Shown piece by piece: positions 8,548 to 16,729 of a stretch of 64,000 bases of DNA. The notes under the pieces are model-generated. The model did not search any database. It worked only from the letters and a program-made list of their open reading frames with translations, and was not told the origin of the DNA. Numbering within the stretch: position 1 is the stretch's first letter; each line of letters starts with the position of its first letter. The position numbers and the translations under genes were made by a program. The stretch is from NCBI GenBank assembly GCA_026225055.1, contig JAMFSA010000200.1:62001-126000 (forward strand), read 5' to 3'. The stretch comes from Mucilaginibacter xinganensis. Its GTDB lineage: Bacteria; Bacteroidota; Bacteroidia; Sphingobacteriales; Sphingobacteriaceae.

Positions 8548-9336
8548 ATGTTTGATATATTTAAAAAGAATGAAAATAAAGGCCCGCAGGATGTAAAAAG
8601 CTTGCGGGATGCGTTGCTTCGTTTTATAAAAGCCGAATTACAAAAAGCAGAAGGGGGAGAGGGTAGCCATATTAAAGGAATCAATCTGTTCATCACAGTC
8701 AGTGGTAATGAAAAACATATTTACGAAGCCGCGGTTTATGCGGGGGAGCAAGACAAATTTAAGCAGGAGATTCAAAAGATAGCAGACGACTACGCCCTTG
8801 AACTCCCTGCAAACTGGGCATTGGAGATCAGCTTTGATGAAACGATCCCGGCTGAGGCTTTAAAATCAAAAGAATTGGATGCTGCTTTATTTATCCGCAC
8901 AAAAGATCATACGCTGCTCAAAACCGGTTCTGCTTATATTGCTATACTAAATGGTGAGGCGGAACTGGTGAGCTATCAAATTACTTCTGATGACGGTACG
9001 ATCAATATTGGTAGGGAGAGAAAGGCACAGGTGCCCGGTGGTTTCTTTCGTACCAACCAAATTGCTTTCCCTGGTGATAGCGCTAACCCTGGCAATAAAT
9101 TTATCAGCAGGCAACACGCACATATTGAATGGGATAATGAGAAGGGGTGCTTTATGCTTTACGCCGATGAAGGAGGGGTGCCACCGGGTAATAAAATTAA
9201 GGTTAAAACATTAAAGGATGATAACCTTATCAAACTACATTCGACTGAAATAGGGCATTGTTTGACCGAAGGAGATCAAATTATCTTAGGCGATTCAGCC
9301 GTACTGGAGTTTACTTACCATCCTGTAAGTCAATAG
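8548..9336 (+). CDS. FHA domain protein
   Basis: Soluble 262-residue protein whose C-terminal FHA domain (about 150-260) has the pThr-binding signature: INIGRE (Gly155-Arg156), ISRQHAHIEW (Ser187, His190) and the closing strands IILGDSAVLEF. An N-terminal domain (about 15-135) of mixed alpha/beta type precedes it and recalls the front half of the FhaA-like protein at 2046. It starts 6 bases after the SEDS-PBP gene, so it is almost certainly in the same operon. Role inferred: binding of a phosphorylated kinase or of a phosphorylated wall-synthesis partner. Confidence 0.85.
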   Translation: MFDIFKKNENKGPQDVKSLRDALLRFIKAELQKAEGGEGSHIKGINLFITVSGNEKHIYEAAVYAGEQDKFKQEIQKIADDYALELPANWALEISFDETIPAEALKSKELDAALFIRTKDHTLLKTGSAYIAILNGEAELVSYQITSDDGTINIGRERKAQVPGGFFRTNQIAFPGDSANPGNKFISRQHAHIEWDNEKGCFMLYADEGGVPPGNKIKVKTLKDDNLIKLHSTEIGHCLTEGDQIILGDSAVLEFTYHPVSQ

Positions 9337-9404
9337 ATATAGTAGATGTAAATAAACACGGCACGTACATTGAAAACTGTGAGCCGAATTGTTATATTAG
9401 ATTG

Positions 9405-10445
9405 ATGTATTCGCTTATCCGGAAAATAGGGTTTATGTTCCTTTTACTGGTTTTTTCCGGTGCGCCAGTTTATGCCATGAAAACAATTCCTTCAACCACA
9501 ATTGATATTTCTACCCTTAATAGTTCCCTGTCACGAACGATTAATATTGCTTTTACTTTTGATGCGCCGAAAGAAGGCGAATGGGGGCATACTTTAGCTG
9601 CCAGTGATTTTAAAATAATCAAAGCCGCCGGTTTTACCGCGGTAAGGCTGCCTATCCAATGGGTTGCAAGGATGGATACGGTGGCACCGTACACTATAGA
9701 CCCGCATTTTTTTGCGCGAATAGACTGGGCCATCAGCGAAGCATTAAAAAATCATTTGGCTATTGTGCTGGATAACCATTTGGATGCGCAATTGATGAAG
9801 GAGCCGGCGGTTTTTCATGAGCGGTTCCTGAGCCTATGGAAGCAGTTGTCTGCCCATTACCGGCATAAGCCCCAGCAGGTGATGTTTGAAGTTATGGCAG
9901 AACCTCGTGACCAGCTCGATGCGGTATGGAACGATTATTTTAAAGAAGCAATGGCTATCATCAGGGAAACCAACCCGACCCGCCCGGTAATCGTTGGGCC
10001 GCCATTTTATAATCTGGTATACAAACTGAACGACCTGTATTTGCCGCAGGATGATTACCTGATCCTCACAGTTCATTATTATGATCCTATTCAGTTCACC
10101 ATGCAGGGAGAGGATTGGTTTCCTATAGGTAAGCCCCGGGAGTGGATCGGGACACAATGGCTGGGGACCGAACAGGAGAAGCGGGTGATCAGCCATGCCA
10201 TGGATGTTGTTTCGGATTGGGCGAAAAAACAGGGGCGACCGGTATTTTTAGGTGAATTCGGTGCGGGTGATCATGCGGATACGATTTCAAAAGTGCGCTA
10301 TTTTAGCTGTATCAGAGAACAGGCGGAATTGCATGGTTTTTCATGGGGCGTTTTTAATTTCGCCGTAAAATTCAGTCTGTACGATCAAAAGGAGAAAACC
10401 TGGCATCAAGGCTTGTTATCGGCTTTGATACCTGCAGACAAATAG
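9405..10445 (+). CDS. Secreted glycoside hydrolase, GH5 (cellulase-like) family
   Basis: The ATG at 9405 is chosen because it puts a signal peptide (MYSLIRKIGFMFLLLVFSGA, then PVYA) at the N-terminus; an upstream in-frame start at 9258 would lie inside the FHA gene and encode no signal. The 346-residue protein is a TIM-barrel hydrolase: AVRLPIQW, DNHLD, the acid/base segment FEVMAEP (Glu166), VHYYDP and the nucleophile segment FLGEFG (Glu284). In most GH5 enzymes the acid/base is preceded by Asn (NEP); here it is Ala. The gene lies 68 bases past the FHA gene and may be co-transcribed. Substrate cannot be read from sequence; beta-glucan or a related beta-linked glycan is the family norm. Confidence 0.85.
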   Translation: MYSLIRKIGFMFLLLVFSGAPVYAMKTIPSTTIDISTLNSSLSRTINIAFTFDAPKEGEWGHTLAASDFKIIKAAGFTAVRLPIQWVARMDTVAPYTIDPHFFARIDWAISEALKNHLAIVLDNHLDAQLMKEPAVFHERFLSLWKQLSAHYRHKPQQVMFEVMAEPRDQLDAVWNDYFKEAMAIIRETNPTRPVIVGPPFYNLVYKLNDLYLPQDDYLILTVHYYDPIQFTMQGEDWFPIGKPREWIGTQWLGTEQEKRVISHAMDVVSDWAKKQGRPVFLGEFGAGDHADTISKVRYFSCIREQAELHGFSWGVFNFAVKFSLYDQKEKTWHQGLLSALIPADK

Positions 10446-10513
10446 TAATCAGCGTTTGTGAAAAAAAGAGACGTTCAATAAAGAATGCTGCTTTTATGAC
10501 TGTTAGGTATTCA

Positions 10514-10562
10514 GTATGTCCATCTTAATATTAAAACTTATTTAATATTAAGATGGACATAC
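10514..10562. repeat. Perfect 22-bp inverted repeat with a 5-base loop
   Basis: The left arm (10514-10535) begins GTATGTCCATCTTAA and the right arm (10541-10562) is its exact reverse complement; the loop is ACTTA. A U-tract follows on neither strand, so it is not a textbook intrinsic terminator, though it lies 69 bases after the GH5 stop and could end that transcript or protect its 3' end. It could also be a trace of a small mobile repeat. Confidence 0.85.
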
Positions 10563-10804
10563 ACAGTTAAAAATAAACAGAGGTTAGTGTATCGGCTTGT
10601 TGCAATAATACAGCTGTAAATGGGTAAGTAAGATAATACCTCTCTCCAAAATGGATTATGGATAAAAAAATAAAAGTGTCACTATTAAAGCAAATTAGTT
10701 AAAGATAATTTTAAAAATTCCGCATTAATATTTAAAGATAATCCGAACTACGTGAATTCTGAAGGGTTGTAATTTAGTAAGGTAAAAGGACTAAGTGTAA
10801 GCAA

Positions 10805-10843
10805 CCACAAAAAAATATTTTTTAAATAAATACTTTTTTGTGG
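10805..10843. repeat. AT-rich inverted repeat upstream of the ECF sigma gene
   Basis: CCACAAAAAAATATTT (10805-10820) pairs with AAATACTTTTTTGTGG (10828-10843) with a single mismatch around a 7-base loop. It ends 53 bases before the sigma-factor ATG, so it could lie in the promoter or the 5' leader. The A-tract/T-tract core recurs at 11548-11565 before the FecR gene. Confidence 0.7.
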
Positions 10844-10896
10844 ATATGATAGAAACTTTTTACATAAATTTAACAAGTAAATTCTATTGACTGATA

Positions 10897-11469
10897 ATGC
10901 CCCAAAATCTAATCAGCGATTCCCTATTAGCTGACCTCCTTACTAAAGGCGATGAGGATGCGTTTAATATAATTTATGGGCGTTTCTGGAAAAAAGTTTA
11001 CAACGAAGCGTACAAAAGGTTACGTGATATTGAGTTGGCAGAAGATTTGGTGCAGGATGTTTTTTCCGATCTTTGGTTAAAAAGATCAAACAGGGATATT
11101 GAAAACTTACCTGCTTATTTGATGTGCGCCACCCGCTACCAGGTGTATTTGATATATAAAAAAAATAGTAAAAACCCTTTTTTCGAAAAGCCAATAGAAG
11201 ACATAGCCAACCTTGCACAGGTTACAGATTGTGTTCATGAAATAAATGAACTGAAAGATTGTATAAAAGAATGGATGAATTTGCAACCCGAAAAACGCAG
11301 GGAAGTATTCAGATTAAAATTTATAGAAGACAGAACCACAAAGGAGATAAGTGAAGTATTAAACATATCTCAAAAAACCGTACAAAACCAATTTACAATA
11401 TCATTGCATAGCTTACGATCAACTTTAAGCAAGATGCTTATGATCTTATCAGTTTTCATCATCCGATAA
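10897..11469 (+). CDS. ECF RNA polymerase sigma-70 factor (Bacteroidota FecI-like)
   Basis: A 190-residue sigma factor with region 2 (about 25-92: DAFNIIYGRFWKKVYNEAYK, then AEDLVQDVFSDLWLKR) and region 4 (about 128-180: REVFRLKFIEDRTTKEISEV, then a helix-turn-helix around NISQKTVQNQF). Such factors pair with a FecR anti-sigma and a TonB receptor with an STN domain, exactly the genes that follow. It is expected to direct transcription of the SusC/SusD pair when the receptor signals substrate. Confidence 0.92.
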   Translation: MPQNLISDSLLADLLTKGDEDAFNIIYGRFWKKVYNEAYKRLRDIELAEDLVQDVFSDLWLKRSNRDIENLPAYLMCATRYQVYLIYKKNSKNPFFEKPIEDIANLAQVTDCVHEINELKDCIKEWMNLQPEKRREVFRLKFIEDRTTKEISEVLNISQKTVQNQFTISLHSLRSTLSKMLMILSVFIIR

Positions 11470-11547
11470 ACGGAATAGAGATAATCCTGCTGCTCTACCT
11501 CATATACAAGCAATCGTAACCACACATTTTCAAAGGTTAAACTATAT

Positions 11548-11565
11548 AAAAAAAATATTTTTTTT
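11548..11565. repeat. 18-bp perfect palindrome A8-TA-T8
   Basis: Eight A, TA, eight T, in the 181-base gap between the sigma and FecR genes. It resembles the core of the inverted repeat at 10805-10843. It may be a bent, promoter-proximal element or simply AT-rich spacer. Confidence 0.6.
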
Positions 11566-11650
11566 GGGATGGGATATTGTATTCTTTTTATACACTATCA
11601 TATTACCAAGCGCTATCTTTTTTAATACTGTAAAGTATAAATAATAAACC

Positions 11651-12790
11651 ATGTCAGCCCAACTGAAAAAAGAATTTCTGGAATTAAGAAAAAAGTATTT
11701 GAATGGAACGGCCTCGCCTGATGAAATTCAATTACTGGAACACTATTATGAGCTTTTTTCAGAAGAAGAAGATATCATCGACCAGTTTACCGATGATGAA
11801 GTTGCTCATATGGAAAAGTACTTAAAAGAGGGTATTACAAATAGTATCATAGCCAAAGGCCGTCCCCACATTCCTTTTTATCAAACATTAATACGTGCCG
11901 CCGCAATACTGTTATTTGTTTCGGCCACAATCATTTTATTATACAGCAGGTACACCCGGAAGCAAATTGAAAACAAAACTGCTGTCACCTATGATGTAGC
12001 ACCAGGCGGCAACAAAGCAATTCTAACGCTTTCAAATGGTTCAAAAGTAATGTTAAATGACAGCAAAAATGGCTTGCTGGCAACACAGGCTGGTGCCTTG
12101 ATCCTTAAAAAAGATAGCCTGTTATCCTATAAATCAATAGCAGGAAAAACTGACGCTGTTACTTACAATACCATTAATACACCCAATGGTGGGCAATATC
12201 AGCTGGTGCTTGCCGATGGTACAAGGGTCTGGCTCAACGCGGCTTCATCTTTAAAGTTCCCTACTGAATTTAACGGCAACAACAGAACGGTTGAATTAAC
12301 AGGCGAGGCGTATTTTGAAGTAGCTAAGGATAAGCACAAACCATTTAATGTAAAAACGGCTAATCAAACTGTACAGGTATTAGGCACACACTTTAATGTA
12401 AATTCATATAGTGATGAGGCAGTAGTTAAAACTACCCTGCTTGAGGGCAGTGTTAAAGTATACTCGGCAACGGCATCAGTACTCATCAACCCTGGTCAGC
12501 AAGCGTTGTTATCAAATAATCAGTTACTGGTTAATAAAGACCCGGATGTAAATGAGGTTATAGCCTGGAAAAATGGGATGTTTCAATTTAATGAGGCTGA
12601 TATACAAACTATTATGCGGCAGATTGCCCGCTGGTATGATATCGATGTTGAATTTAAAGGGAAAATACCTGATTATACTTATCATGGAAAAATATCGCGT
12701 AATTCAAACGTATCACAAGTACTAAAAATTCTTGAATTGAGCGGAATAGACTTTACGATAGAAGGGAGGAAGATTATTGTAAAAACATAG
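11651..12790 (+). CDS. FecR-family anti-sigma factor
   Basis: A 379-residue inner-membrane regulator. The cytoplasmic N-terminus (1-79) would hold the sigma factor; one membrane helix lies at about 80-99. The periplasmic FecR domain (about 170-275) has the typical ADGTRVWLNAASSLKFP and TGEAYFEVAKD stretches and GTHFNVNSY, and the C-terminus (about 310-379) is a DUF4974-like STN-type domain (FNEADIQTIMRQIARWYDID). It lies 181 bases downstream of its sigma gene and 145 bases upstream of the SusC gene whose STN domain it should contact. Confidence 0.93.
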   Translation: MSAQLKKEFLELRKKYLNGTASPDEIQLLEHYYELFSEEEDIIDQFTDDEVAHMEKYLKEGITNSIIAKGRPHIPFYQTLIRAAAILLFVSATIILLYSRYTRKQIENKTAVTYDVAPGGNKAILTLSNGSKVMLNDSKNGLLATQAGALILKKDSLLSYKSIAGKTDAVTYNTINTPNGGQYQLVLADGTRVWLNAASSLKFPTEFNGNNRTVELTGEAYFEVAKDKHKPFNVKTANQTVQVLGTHFNVNSYSDEAVVKTTLLEGSVKVYSATASVLINPGQQALLSNNQLLVNKDPDVNEVIAWKNGMFQFNEADIQTIMRQIARWYDIDVEFKGKIPDYTYHGKISRNSNVSQVLKILELSGIDFTIEGRKIIVKT

Positions 12791-12935
12791 CTGATAAATA
12801 TAAGCCAGAGGCAGGGCCTTGAAGCTTTTACCAGCAAAAAATGCCGAAAGTGTTGGAGCACTTCCGGCGTAATGAGGCTGGGACAAATTAATGACATTTT
12901 GCAAACCATTGTTTAACCCAAAACCAAACAAATGT

Positions 12936-15900
12936 ATGGAAATTTCTACTATTGCTCCGGTGTGGCATAAACACGCACGGATTAGAAAAACCCTATTAGT
13001 TATGAAACTAACTTTTTTGCTGATTATTGTAGCGTGCCTAAACTTAAGCGCGGCAACTTTCGCTCAAAACATAACAATAAATGAGAAAGGTGTATCACTT
13101 GAAAAAGTTCTTGATAAAATTGAAAAACAAAGCGGTTATACCTTTTGGTATAATACTTCATTAATTAAACAGGTATCTCCGGTTACCCTGGATGTAACCA
13201 ATTACCCCATAGACAAAGCCCTGGATGCTTGTTTTAAAAATTTGCCAATATCCTATACCATCGTACAAAACACTATAGTTTTAAAGCTTAAAACAGCCGA
13301 AGGGATAAACAAGGAAAATTCAAAGCCTGCGCCGGTTACCATAAAAGGTAAAGTTGTTGATGAAGATAATTCACCACTACCAGCTGTTACTGTATATATT
13401 AAGGGCACGAGTATGGGAACCAACACTAATGCTGACGGTGTTTTTGAAATAACTGCGCCCAGTAAAAACGTCGTTCTTGTTTTTAGCTATATAGGTTACA
13501 ATCCCAAAGAAGTACCTGTAGGCGATGGTCCGATCCTTGTGAAATTAACCAAAAACGTATCATCAATGAATGAAGTTGTTGTTACCGCTTTGGGTATTAA
13601 GCGCGAAACAAGGTCATTAGGTTACTCGGCACAAACAGTAACGGGTGCTGATATGGATAAGGTAAACCCGCCGAATATTCCCACAGGTTTAATGGGCAAA
13701 GTAGCAGGTCTGAACATCACTCAACCAAACGGTGTTGAGGGGGCTTCTACCCGTATCGTAATCAGGGGTAATAATAACCTGCTTGGAAATAACCAGGCTT
13801 TGATAGTTGTCGATAACGTTATTGTTGATAATGAGCCTGTGCAGCCAAAAGGTGCCGTTCAATCTTATACTGATGCGCTAAGCAAGGGTACTACCGATGT
13901 TTCGCAGCCGCCAATAGATAATGGTTCATTTTTAAACAGCATAAACCCTGATGATATAGAAAGCCTTACCGTGCTGAAAGGCCCTACTGCGGCAGCCTTA
14001 TACGGCGCACGTGGTGCAAACGGTGTTATACTCATTGTTACTAAAAAAGGTGGTAAAAAGAAAGGATTCGGTGTTGATTATAGCTATACTTATCGTGTTA
14101 ATGACCCGTACAGGTTTATAAAAACACAGGATGAATATGGCAGCGGTATGACCGAGGCTCTTTACTCAGCCAATCCGGCGTTTTATAAGGATGCTAATGG
14201 AAACGACAGGCAGGAAAATATAGGCGGCGACCCGTACGGCCCTCAGGGTAGTATACCGGGGGCTTATGTTAGTCCTGGTGTTACCAGCGATGCAGGCGGT
14301 CCATTTTATAACTACATCGGTTTCCCTGGGGATGGAGCTTCATGGGGCCCAAGAACGTCAGGCCAGCCATTGGTTTGGTGGGATGGCACAACCAGGCCAT
14401 ACACGGGTAATTCAAATATCTTCCAAAGCTTTTATCGTAAAGGAAATACGCAAACCCAAAATGTAGCTGTTTCAGGCGGGGGCGATTTCGGTACTTTGCG
14501 GGTATCGTACACAAGGTCAACAAACGACGCTATAACCTACAATAGCAACAACGCCACCAATACCTTTAACATAGGCTCATCTATCAATATCAGTCCTAAA
14601 GTAAAGGTTGATGCTACAGCCAGCTATATCAATTTAACTAAATTTAATCCACCGAATATATATGGCGAAAGCGGGTCTTCGGGTAATATTGGTGTTGGTT
14701 ACATGACGGTTTATAACCTGCCGGCTGATTATAAGCCTATTGAAAGAGGAGCGCTGACTACTTTGCCAGATGGATCACAAAACCCGATACTTAAACAATC
14801 CACTTATGAATATGGCCAGCAGTATTATTGGTGGAATACATTTAATGATAATACTACACTTACACAAAATCAATTTGTAGGTTCTATTTCACTTAATGCC
14901 GAGATCACTCCATGGTTAAAAGCAAGCGGTAATGTTGGTATAGATTATTATACTAATCAGTATGTAACTGAGGATTATCCCACAGACGCGGCTGGCTTAA
15001 TTGGCACATATGGTTATGACCTGGCAAGAACATCTACCAATAACCTTGATGGCCGTTTAATTTTTCATAGAAACAATCTGGTAAAAGATTTTAATGCCAG
15101 TTTTTCGCTGGGTGCAAGGCATTATTATACCAATATGTATGATATAGCCTCAAATAATCCCGGCCCGTTTAATTATCCATTTGTTTTTAACCTTTCCAAT
15201 TATAATGGCAGCACATCATCTCTTCTTAACCCAACAGAGAGCAGGTATGTGATGGAAATAAACTCTGTATATGGTTTACTTAATCTTGGATATAAAAATT
15301 ACCTGTTTTTAGATATATCCGGAACTAACGACTGGTCGTCTACATTACGCCCTACAAACTGGAGCTATTTTTATCCTTCAGCAAGTTTGAGCTTTGTATT
15401 TACCGATGCATTTGATATGGGCTCGGTAAAAGATTGGTTAACCTACGGAAAATTGAGGGTGAGCGAGGCAGAGAGCGCCAACGCGTACATACCTTACCAA
15501 AACGGACTTATTTACAGCCCTGTAAATAATAGTACACCTGGTTTCGGAACCGGCTTAAATTTACCAGGCACGTATCCTACCAATATTCAGCCGCAACGCT
15601 CAAGGTCATTTGAGATCGGGCCTGACCTGGGCTTTTTTAATGATCGTTTAAATGTAAACTTTACTTATTATAACACCTATTCAGATCATCAGATCATAAC
15701 CGTTCCTGTGGCTATTACTTCAGGGGTTAATAGTGTTTTAATAAACTCGGGGGCTTTACGTAACAGAGGTATTGAGTTAACCCTTACCGGGAAAATTATT
15801 AAGACGCAAGATTTTTCGTGGGATGTAACTGTGAACGCAGCACATAATCAGAATAAAGTTGTGGCTCTGGAACCGGGCATTAATTCATTGCAATTGGGCT

Positions 15901-16700
15901 CATGGTTTGGGAGCAATGGTGTAACCATGAAGGTTGATGTTGGCGATAATTACGGTAGTATTTATGGCTACGATTATAAATACGTGAACGGCCAAAAAGT
16001 AGTTAATCTGGTATACCATGATGGTTACAATACAGGGAACGGACCTGTACTTGGTTCACAGTATGCTACATCAGATAATATTGTAAAAATAGGTGATGCC
16101 ACGCCGAAGGTAACAGGCGGTATTTCTCAGAATTTCCGTTACAAAAACTTCAGCTTATATGTTTTAACTGACTTTAAGATAGGCGGCCAGATATGGTCGG
16201 GCGATTATGCCACTATTATGGGCCAGGGTTTAGCTCCAGAAACAGTTTATGAAAGAGATGGGCATGGATTACCATACACTTTCCCTGATGGAACTAAAGC
16301 CAACGTGGGTGTAATTTTACCGGGTGTTGTACAGGGTCCAGGAGGCGCTTATATACAAAACACCAACGTGGTAAACTCCTGGTGGAAATATGCCGGCAAC
16401 TACCAATCATGGGATAATGATCCTATAGTACGCAGCAATTCTATCTTCAACGATTCATGGGGCAAATTGCGTGAGTTATCAATTACTTATAACCTGCCAA
16501 AAGATTTTGTACAAAAAACCAAAGTATTCCAAACCCTGTCATTCTCATTAATAGGGCGCGACCTGTTCTACATTTTTACCACTTTACCGGATAAGATCAA
16601 TCCTGAAAGTATTGTGGGCACCGGAAATGTTCAGGGCATACAATTTGGCGGTTTACCGGGTGTACGTTCTTACGGGTTTTCTGTAAAGGCTGGATTTTAA
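12936..16700 (+). CDS. SusC/RagA-family TonB-dependent outer-membrane receptor with STN domain
   Basis: About 1254 residues from the ATG at 12936 (an upstream in-frame ATG at 12891 is possible). A long leader leads into the signal MKLTFLLIIVACLNLSAATF. The mature protein shows an STN signalling domain (about 52-117), a carboxypeptidase-D regulatory beta-sandwich (about 134-215), a TonB-box-like MNEVVVTALGIKRETRSLGY, a plug (to about 370, with LKGPTAAALYGARGANGVI) and a 22-strand-type barrel ending in SVKAGF with terminal Phe. It imports oligomeric nutrient with the SusD partner encoded next and reports to the FecR/ECF pair upstream. Substrate unknown. Confidence 0.94.
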   Translation: MEISTIAPVWHKHARIRKTLLVMKLTFLLIIVACLNLSAATFAQNITINEKGVSLEKVLDKIEKQSGYTFWYNTSLIKQVSPVTLDVTNYPIDKALDACFKNLPISYTIVQNTIVLKLKTAEGINKENSKPAPVTIKGKVVDEDNSPLPAVTVYIKGTSMGTNTNADGVFEITAPSKNVVLVFSYIGYNPKEVPVGDGPILVKLTKNVSSMNEVVVTALGIKRETRSLGYSAQTVTGADMDKVNPPNIPTGLMGKVAGLNITQPNGVEGASTRIVIRGNNNLLGNNQALIVVDNVIVDNEPVQPKGAVQSYTDALSKGTTDVSQPPIDNGSFLNSINPDDIESLTVLKGPTAAALYGARGANGVILIVTKKGGKKKGFGVDYSYTYRVNDPYRFIKTQDEYGSGMTEALYSANPAFYKDANGNDRQENIGGDPYGPQGSIPGAYVSPGVTSDAGGPFYNYIGFPGDGASWGPRTSGQPLVWWDGTTRPYTGNSNIFQSFYRKGNTQTQNVAVSGGGDFGTLRVSYTRSTNDAITYNSNNATNTFNIGSSINISPKVKVDATASYINLTKFNPPNIYGESGSSGNIGVGYMTVYNLPADYKPIERGALTTLPDGSQNPILKQSTYEYGQQYYWWNTFNDNTTLTQNQFVGSISLNAEITPWLKASGNVGIDYYTNQYVTEDYPTDAAGLIGTYGYDLARTSTNNLDGRLIFHRNNLVKDFNASFSLGARHYYTNMYDIASNNPGPFNYPFVFNLSNYNGSTSSLLNPTESRYVMEINSVYGLLNLGYKNYLFLDISGTNDWSSTLRPTNWSYFYPSASLSFVFTDAFDMGSVKDWLTYGKLRVSEAESANAYIPYQNGLIYSPVNNSTPGFGTGLNLPGTYPTNIQPQRSRSFEIGPDLGFFNDRLNVNFTYYNTYSDHQIITVPVAITSGVNSVLINSGALRNRGIELTLTGKIIKTQDFSWDVTVNAAHNQNKVVALEPGINSLQLGSWFGSNGVTMKVDVGDNYGSIYGYDYKYVNGQKVVNLVYHDGYNTGNGPVLGSQYATSDNIVKIGDATPKVTGGISQNFRYKNFSLYVLTDFKIGGQIWSGDYATIMGQGLAPETVYERDGHGLPYTFPDGTKANVGVILPGVVQGPGGAYIQNTNVVNSWWKYAGNYQSWDNDPIVRSNSIFNDSWGKLRELSITYNLPKDFVQKTKVFQTLSFSLIGRDLFYIFTTLPDKINPESIVGTGNVQGIQFGGLPGVRSYGFSVKAGF

Positions 16701-16729
16701 CATAATTTAAAAACTTAAAACATACTATT

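Larger units (their letters stand above)
10446..10896. other. Intergenic region upstream of a sigma-factor gene, rich in inverted repeats
   Basis: This 451-base AT-rich gap carries two strong inverted repeats, listed separately (10514-10562 and 10805-10843). No ORF with protein-like composition was seen. The promoter of the downstream ECF sigma gene should be near its right end. Confidence 0.5.

Noticed and set aside
9258..9404. Upstream extension of the GH5 reading frame into the FHA gene
   Set aside because: The extra residues overlap the FHA coding sequence in another frame and encode no signal peptide; the ATG at 9405 begins a clean signal sequence.
12841..12870. Hairpin ATGCCGAAAGTG / CACTTCCGGCGT between FecR and SusC as a terminator
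   Set aside because: It has an internal mismatch and no T-run, and sits within a unit expected to be co-transcribed; at most a weak attenuator.
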